Positions 58,501 through 64,000 of a DNA stretch of 64,000 bases are shown here, one piece after another. Origin of the DNA: JAGQWW01 sp041392845 (GTDB taxonomy: Bacteria; Bacteroidota; Bacteroidia; Chitinophagales; Saprospiraceae). The notes under the pieces were generated by a model, which was not told where the DNA came from, searched no databases, and saw nothing but the letters and a program-made list of their open reading frames with translations. The stretch spans positions 1-64,000 of the forward strand of contig JAWKLG010000005.1 in the NCBI GenBank assembly GCA_041392845.1, read 5' to 3'. Each line of letters begins with the position of its first letter. Within the stretch, counting starts at the first letter, position 1. Position numbers and translations under genes: made by a program.

Positions 58501-61217
58501 GGGTTCTCAATTTGATTACCAATGGACCAGCTCTACTGGTAATATTTTAAATGGAATACAATACTTCTCAGCCAAATGTAAATACTCCAGGCTGGTACTT
58601 TTTAAATATAACCAACAATCGAAATGGTTGTCAGAGCACAGACTCCATTGAAGTTTTTGAAAATGTTGATATCCCTACCGTTCAAATCAATAATCCGGAT
58701 ACTTTGGATTGTCAAAATCCAACTTTAAGTCTGGATGGATCCGGTAGTAGTCTGGGAGCAAATTTTGTTTACTACTGGACAACTACCGATGGCTCCTTAC
58801 TTTCCGGAGATCAAACTTTAAATCCTACGGTGGGTTCAGCTGGAAATTATTGGCTGGTTGTCACCGATCAAACAAACGGATGTAAAGACTCCCTTTCGAT
58901 AGAAGTGCAGGTGGATGAAGATTTACCATACGCACAAATCTTTCTTCCTGAAATGCTCACCTGTACAACTACGGCGGTTGAGTTGGATGGTTCAGCGTCC
59001 AGTTCCGGGCCTGAATTTTCTTATTCCTGGAGTACGACAAACGGAAATATTGTTTCAGGAATAAATACGCTCAATCCAATAGTGGACAATCCGGGCGATT
59101 ATATTTTAACCATTAGGAATACTACTAACGCATGTGAAAATACCGTCTGGATCGAAGTAGAAGAAAATGTTTCCAATCCACAAATTTCTATAGCGCCAGC
59201 CGATACACTAACCTGTTCTACAAATTCATTCTCTTTAAATAGTTCGGCAGTTACAACTGCTTCCAATGCATCATTCAATTGGAGCACAACTGATGGGAAT
59301 ATTGTTTCAGGTAACTCTACAGCGCGACCGCTTATCAATGCACCCGGAACATATGAGGTAGAAGTAACTGACCTTGACAACGGGTGTACTTCTAATACTA
59401 CCATTATTGTAGAGGAAGATATTCAATCACCAATTATTGCCACCAATAATCCGGAAGAACTAACCTGTATTATTTTGAGGTCTACCGTATCCGCCTCCGC
59501 CATCGGCAGTGGAAATAATTTTAGCTACAATTGGTCCACTACCAATGGAAGTTTTGCCGGTGTAGTGAATCAGGCCCAGGCAACGGTTAATGCACCCGGT
59601 ACCTACGACGTATTGGTTACTGATTTAAAAAATGAATGCACCGGCACCAAGCAAGTGGAAGTAAGCCAGGACATTGTCAATCCAATAGCTTCAGCGAGTT
59701 CAACCGGGACCATTACTTGTACAAACTTGTCTGTTTCCCTGGATGGCTCAGCAAGTTCAACCGGTCCTAATTTCAACTACAATTGGACAACTTCGAATGG
59801 TTCTCTATCGAGTGGTTCCAATACACTAAATCCAACAGTTACAAGTAGCGGAACTTATCAACTCAAAGTCACCAATACAAATAACGGATGTGAAGAAATT
59901 ACGACAGTGAATGTCCAGGTAGATTCTTTGATTCCTGCAGCAAGTATTGCTACTCCGGGACTGATTACTTGTATAGACTCTTCTGTAATCCTAAACTCAC
60001 AGGCCCTAAATGGATTGTCTAATGGAGTGTTTAGCTGGGCGAGCACCAATGGGCAAATAATTGGTAGTACCAATCAGGCAAATATAACCGCAGGGCTTTC
60101 CGGTACCTATGAATTGACTTTGACGGATCCTGATAATGGTTGTTATACAAAAGAAACCGTTCAGGTATTGGAAGACAAACAGTTGCCTGTAGTAGATGCC
60201 GGAGAACAATTGGAGCTAAATTGTACCGATAGTCTTTTGAATTTGGTTGGGGTGGCTACAGCTGCTAATGGTAGTTACAATGTATTCTGGTCCACTTCAA
60301 ATGGTAATATTTTAAACGGTCAAACGACCTTAAGTCCCTTGGTAAATCAGGAAGGAACCTATATTCTACAAATTACTGATCCGATAAATGGATGTATATC
60401 AATAGATCAGGTTACTGTTATTCGTGATCCAAATATTTTGACACAAGTTGAACCACGCACTGTGGAGCCTTTGTGTTTTGGTGACCTGGGTAGTGTTGAA
60501 GTGGCTACAACAGCCGGTGGTACACAACCATTTCAATTCTCAATTGATAATGGAGCAAGTTTCCAGAATTCCGGATTTTTTGGAAATCTGGGAGCGGGCC
60601 AATACACTCTTTTAGTGGAAGATGCGAAAGGATGCAAAGCTCAGGCTGCATTCACCATCCCACAGCTCCAGCAAAACGCTGTTGATTTGGAAGCAAGGAT
60701 CATTGTTCAATTGGGTGATGAGATGACACTTTATCCTCAAACCAATATCAATCCTGCAAATATTGGTTACATAGAATGGTCGCCGGCGGAAGGCTTGAGC
60801 TGTACTGATTGTCTCAATCCAACTTTTATCGGTACTGTTCCAACCACCTATACTGTTTATATTGAAGATTTGAATGGTTGTGGAGTGAGTGACAGGACGA
60901 CCATCACCATTGAAAAGAAATTCAATGTTTATATTCCAAGTGCATTTTCACCTCGCAGCAATGATGGCATCAATGATTCTTTTACCATTTTTGGAGATCC
61001 TGAAACCATCACTCAGATCAATACCTTTATGATTTTTGATCGTTGGGGAGAAAAAGTATTTGAAAATTACAATTTCCAACCAAACGATCCGACTGAAGGC
61101 TGGAATGGTGATTTGAGAGGAAAATTGTTTGATTCAGGAGTGTTTGTCTATTTTGCCGAAATAGAATTTATTGATGGAACACGTAAAATCTTCAAGGGAG
61201 ACGTGACCCTTTTCTAA
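55596..61217 (+). CDS. Giant repeat adhesin with CHU_C tail, frameshifted
   Basis: The intended protein is about 1,870 residues. Start at 55596 (MNKHLYVSILLTLFSTGLFA). An N-terminal Cys/Gly-rich module with GNMMVVDGAG, then about 16 immunoglobulin-like repeats of about 84 residues, each with L(T/N)C, YxWxTxNGNI(L/V)SG, LNP, GxYxLxV, NGC. Then a SprB-type repeat (PLCFGDLGSVEVATTAGGT) and a CHU_C domain (YIPSAFSPRSNDGIND, FMIFDRWGEKVF). Frame breaks occur near 56965, 57045 and 58557. The open pieces are 55596-56972, 57053-58651 and 58551-61217. CHU_C proteins are type IX-secreted; the repeat number suggests an extended surface fibre or adhesin. Confidence 0.85.
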
Positions 61218-61223
61218 AAATTC

Positions 61224-61231
61224 TATTTTTG
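61224..61231 (+). promoter_or_regulatory. Probable -7 element for the glycosyltransferase gene
   Basis: TATTTTTG matches TAnnTTTG and lies 20 bp before the start at 61252. No clear TTG box at the usual spacing, so support is weak. Confidence 0.4.
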
Positions 61232-61251
61232 CGGCTAAATAACAATTTAGC

Positions 61252-61968
61252 ATGTATAAAGGAAAGAAAGTGGTGGTGGTATTACCGGCTTACAATGCCG
61301 CCAAAACACTGGAAAAAACTTATAAAGAAATCCCATTTGATTTGGTAGACGAGGTCATCTTATGCGACGATGCATCAAAAGATGATACGGTTGATGCCGC
61401 AAAAAAATTGGGTATCAACCATATCATCTCCCACACTCAAAACAAAGGATACGGAGGAAACCAAAAATCACTTTACAACAAGGCCTTGGAAGTTGGAGGT
61501 GACATTGTTATCATGTTGCATCCTGATTATCAGTATACTCCAAAATTGATTCCTTCCATGGTAAACATCATTGGAGAAGATTTATACCCTGTAGTTTTAG
61601 GTTCCAGAATTTTAGGAAAGGGGGCCTTGTTGGGTGGAATGCCTCGGTATAAATATTATGCAAACAGATTTCTTACCCTCACCCAAAATTTGCTTATCAA
61701 TTACAAATTGTCGGAGTATCACACAGGTTATCGTGCCTTCAACAGACAAGTATTGAAGACTATAAATTTTAATGAAAACTCAGATGATTTTGTTTTTGAC
61801 AATGAAATGCTTTCTCAAATTGTGTATGCCGGATTCCACATTGGAGAGGTGACTTGTCCCACAAAATACTTTGAAGAAGCCTCTTCCATTAATTTCAGAA
61901 GGTCAGTAAAGTATGGCTTGGGTGTGTTAAGAGTTTCACTTACACACTTTTTTCAAAAATGGGATTGA
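61252..61968 (+). CDS. Family 2 glycosyltransferase (dolichol-P-mannose synthase-like)
   Basis: 238 residues, cytoplasmic face. GT-A fold: VVVVLPAYNAAKTLEKTY, CDDASKDDTVDAAKKLGI, HTQNKGYGGNQKSLYNKAL, metal-site-like HPDYQYTP, and GYRAFNRQVL. No C-terminal membrane helices. Members transfer a hexose or mannose from a nucleotide sugar to a lipid carrier or glycan. Immediately downstream of the giant adhesin, so glycosylation of surface proteins is possible but unproven. Confidence 0.92.
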   Translation: MYKGKKVVVVLPAYNAAKTLEKTYKEIPFDLVDEVILCDDASKDDTVDAAKKLGINHIISHTQNKGYGGNQKSLYNKALEVGGDIVIMLHPDYQYTPKLIPSMVNIIGEDLYPVVLGSRILGKGALLGGMPRYKYYANRFLTLTQNLLINYKLSEYHTGYRAFNRQVLKTINFNENSDDFVFDNEMLSQIVYAGFHIGEVTCPTKYFEEASSINFRRSVKYGLGVLRVSLTHFFQKWD

Positions 61969-62000
61969 TAAAATCCCGCCTTTACAAGCGTTTGAAATAA

Positions 62001-62375
62001 CTATTGTGCTTTAACCAGACTGAATTCAAACTCCTTTCCAAGGATATCGGCAGTAACCACCATGGAGTCCCCATTTAGATTTTCAATATTGTATTCTGCG
62101 TCCATGTTGGTTCCTGTAACGGAAAATGACGATCCGTTTAAGGAATATTTTGCTCTTTGTGGGAGTCCGGAAAGATTTAGAATCATCTCATCTTTTGATG
62201 AAAATTCAAAATAGGCTTCTTCTAATGTTGAAGTAATTTTTCCTTCTCTTTTAGCTTGGGTAACATCCCAATGTCCTATCAATTCTTTTGAATAATCTTT
62301 TTCCTCCGGTTGACAAGAAAGGAAAACAAAGGTACTAAGTAAAAACGCGATTGGTAATAATATTCTGCAGCCCAT
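62001..62375 (-). CDS. Lipocalin-like lipoprotein
   Basis: 124 residues from the Met at 62375, which gives a signal peptide with lipobox FVFLSC; an upstream in-frame Met would place a long polar leader in front. Lipocalin-like_4/5-type pattern: LIGHWDVTQAKREGK, YFEFSSKDEMILNLSG, YSLNGSSFSV, and ADILGKEFEFSLVKA. Anchored in the envelope. No ligand known. Confidence 0.8.
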   Translation of the reverse strand: MGCRILLPIAFLLSTFVFLSCQPEEKDYSKELIGHWDVTQAKREGKITSTLEEAYFEFSSKDEMILNLSGLPQRAKYSLNGSSFSVTGTNMDAEYNIENLNGDSMVVTADILGKEFEFSLVKAQ

Positions 62376-62470
62376 ATTGCTGTTTGGTTTTATTCTTAGG
62401 TAAATGTAATTAGAAATTACGAATCCTTTCAAATATGCTAACAGACAAACGGATACAAGCGTTTATTTTA

Positions 62471-63502
62471 ACGTGAATAATGGATAAGAAATCCATATTG
62501 AAATTATAAAAAAATAGAGAATTGTGTTATATTTATAAGACTGACAATCAAATAATTACAACAACAATTCTCTAGACATGAATGTAGATATTTTATTCCA
62601 GATTTTCATGGATGTTGATGACTTTTTTATCCAATTCGACCAGGAAATTCAAAAATTACGGCTAGAATCCGGACTCAAGTCTATTAGAAATCGAAAAACT
62701 AAGCTTTCTGAGTCTGAAATGATGACCATTTACATTCTTTTTCATCATAGCCACTACAACAATTTCAAAGCTTTTTACAAAGAATATGTTTGTGCACACC
62801 TAACAGATTTTTTCCCAAATTTGGTTTCATATGAACGTTTTAATACCCTGCAAAAAAGGCTGCTTGTTCCCTTTATTGTCTTTTTAAAAAATTGTTGTTT
62901 GGGTAAATGTAGAGGGATAAATTTCATTGATTCTACTGTACTTAGAGTATGTCATATAAAGAGAGAAAGACAGCACAAAGTCTTTAAGCATATCGCTACA
63001 AAAGGTAAATCTACTATGGGCTGGTTCTTTGGCTTTAAACTACATCTCATTATCAATGACAAAGGTGAAATCCTTTCTTTTTACCTTTCAAAAGCCAATA
63101 AAGACGATAGGAATAGGGATATCATCACCCTCTTGACAGAAAATATTTTTGGAAAAATTTATGCAGATAGAGGTTATATTTCAAAAGTACTTTCAGATTA
63201 TTTATGGAACGATGGTATTCACCTCGTTTATAAATTGAGAAAAAACATGAAGGAACAAAACATCTCAGATATCGATAAAGTGCTCCTAAGAAAAAGAGCT
63301 CTCATCGAGTCAGTTAATGACGAATTGAAAAACATTTGCTCCATCGAACATACAAGGCATCGATCATTACAGGGCTTTTTGAATAATCTAATCTCAGGGA
63401 TTTGCGCCTATCATTATCTACCTAAAAAACCTTCCCTAAACATTAAACCCGTAAGAAATAACCAGTTACTCCTACCTTATGTTGCTTAAACATTATTCAC
63501 GT
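62471..63502 (+). mobile_element. Complete IS982-family insertion sequence
   Basis: 1,032 bp. Perfect 12-bp terminal inverted repeats ACGTGAATAATG (62471-62482) and CATTATTCACGT (63491-63502), flanked by a 7-bp direct repeat TATTTTA at 62464-62470 and 63503-63509, a target duplication. One transposase gene inside. All parts intact, suggesting a recent insertion. Confidence 0.92.
62578..63489 (+). CDS. IS982-family transposase
   Basis: 303 residues, DDE enzyme. N-terminal part with LSESEMMTIYILFHHSHYNNF and YERFNTLQ; catalytic region begins FIDSTVLRVCHIKRE (first Asp), GWFFGFKLHLIINDKGE, IYADRGYISKVL (second Asp), and ALIESVNDELKNICSIEHTRHRS (Glu). Full length and unbroken, so the element may be active. 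It starts 107 bp inside the left end of the IS. Confidence 0.94.
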   Translation: MNVDILFQIFMDVDDFFIQFDQEIQKLRLESGLKSIRNRKTKLSESEMMTIYILFHHSHYNNFKAFYKEYVCAHLTDFFPNLVSYERFNTLQKRLLVPFIVFLKNCCLGKCRGINFIDSTVLRVCHIKRERQHKVFKHIATKGKSTMGWFFGFKLHLIINDKGEILSFYLSKANKDDRNRDIITLLTENIFGKIYADRGYISKVLSDYLWNDGIHLVYKLRKNMKEQNISDIDKVLLRKRALIESVNDELKNICSIEHTRHRSLQGFLNNLISGICAYHYLPKKPSLNIKPVRNNQLLLPYVA

Positions 63503-63611
63503 TATTTTAGTATTAGAAACCAATTAGACTTTTAATAATTCTGAAATTGACTGTAGGGAAACTTACATTTATTTTTTGTTGGTTAAAAATATCATTTGGT
63601 TTTTCGGGAAA

Positions 63612-64000
63612 TTATTGCTTGACTAACTTAAAGTATTCATCAGCTATTTGAATTATGTAGACTCCTGGGGAAAAATTAGAGATGTCTACAAAGCTATCGT
63701 AAGTCAAAAAAAGCGTTTTACCTGTTAATGTTTTGAGTTCCAATCGTTGGTAATAACTTTTGCCTTCGACAAAAATTTCATCACTTGCAGGATTTGGATA
63801 AACTATGATTTGCGAATTTTTATCTCTTGAATTTTTAGTACCACTCGTTTCAACCAAATCACTCTGATACCTGGGTAATATTTGATAACCATCAAAGTGT
63901 GGAGATGTTGGATCGAACTGTCCTACTAAGCCGATAACATTAAATGTGCCATTTGGTTTTTCAATATCTATTGCTCCATTTTTTGATCTATCCACTCTTA
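63612..64000 (-). CDS. T9SS-sorted protein, cut by window edge
   Basis: The last ~127 residues of a protein whose start lies beyond 64000. The end is a type A T9SS sorting domain: QIIVYPNPASDEIFVEG, LKTLTGKTLFLTYDSFVDIS, and GVYIIQIADEYFKLVK. The upstream part (NGAIDIEKPNGTFNVIGLVG) resembles OB-fold/nuclease-associated regions seen before such tails. Whole function unknown. The IS982 copy inserted just downstream of its stop. Confidence 0.82.
   Translation of the reverse strand, partial: RVDRSKNGAIDIEKPNGTFNVIGLVGQFDPTSPHFDGYQILPRYQSDLVETSGTKNSRDKNSQIIVYPNPASDEIFVEGKSYYQRLELKTLTGKTLFLTYDSFVDISNFSPGVYIIQIADEYFKLVKQ

Overview
The window looks like the chromosome of a Bacteroidota bacterium, most likely a Saprospiraceae-like gliding or surface-colonising member. 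The evidence is: AT-rich sequence; TAnnTTTG-type promoters; many lipoproteins with short lipoboxes; a GldB gliding lipoprotein; two giant surface proteins ending in the CHU_C (gliding motility-associated) domain; T9SS type A sorting tails; LytS/LytTR signalling; SusC/Oar-type TonB receptors; and an alpha-beta fused 2-oxoacid dehydrogenase E1. The species cannot be named from sequence alone.

Layout. 0.4-5.9 kb (-): a frameshifted giant CHU_C protein. 6.2-8.0 kb (-): LytTR regulator and LytS-type kinase. 8.2-12.9 kb (+): a badly frameshifted TonB receptor, a damaged and an intact copy of a PepSY-type membrane protein, and between the copies an eroded IS1182-family transposase. 13.5-19.1 kb (-): exported methyltransferase-like lipoprotein, beta-propeller surface protein, GldB, HAD hydrolase. 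19.2 kb: a CAT-anticodon tRNA. 19.5-22.6 kb (+): small lipoproteins and outer-membrane barrels. 23-25.4 kb: redox repair (MsrA, a VPGC-thioredoxin/MsrA-like fusion, a CxxCH protein). 25.4-26.5 kb: a noncoding tandem array. 26.5-30.3 kb (+): secreted domain proteins and a delta-60 repeat protein.

30.3-40.8 kb (-) is the most system-like region: a GT-A (DUF2064) protein, an Oar-like TonB receptor, a YnjBCD-like ABC importer, a radical SAM enzyme, two class-I-amidotransferase-like proteins and a CxxC protein, most of them with ATGA overlaps, followed by a dodecin. The substrate is unknown. It is my best candidate for an undescribed uptake/processing system.

41-55.4 kb: MgtC/DUF4010 membrane protein, GNAT, YciI-type lipoprotein, M48 and M3 peptidases, DUF5606 protein, E1 dehydrogenase, rplS and asnS. 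55.6-61.2 kb (+): a second giant CHU_C protein with about 16 repeats of about 84 residues, then a family 2 glycosyltransferase. 62.5-63.5 kb: a complete IS982-family insertion with inverted repeats and a 7-bp target duplication. The right edge cuts a T9SS-sorted protein.

Two window-wide properties matter. First, at least nine genes are broken by 1-base indels, often in homopolymers, while the core genes are intact. Many breaks may be sequencing or assembly errors rather than real pseudogenes. Second, the intergenic spaces carry several families of noncoding repeats built around short palindromes (REP-like hairpins, an approximately 240-bp tandem array, a MITE-like inverted repeat).
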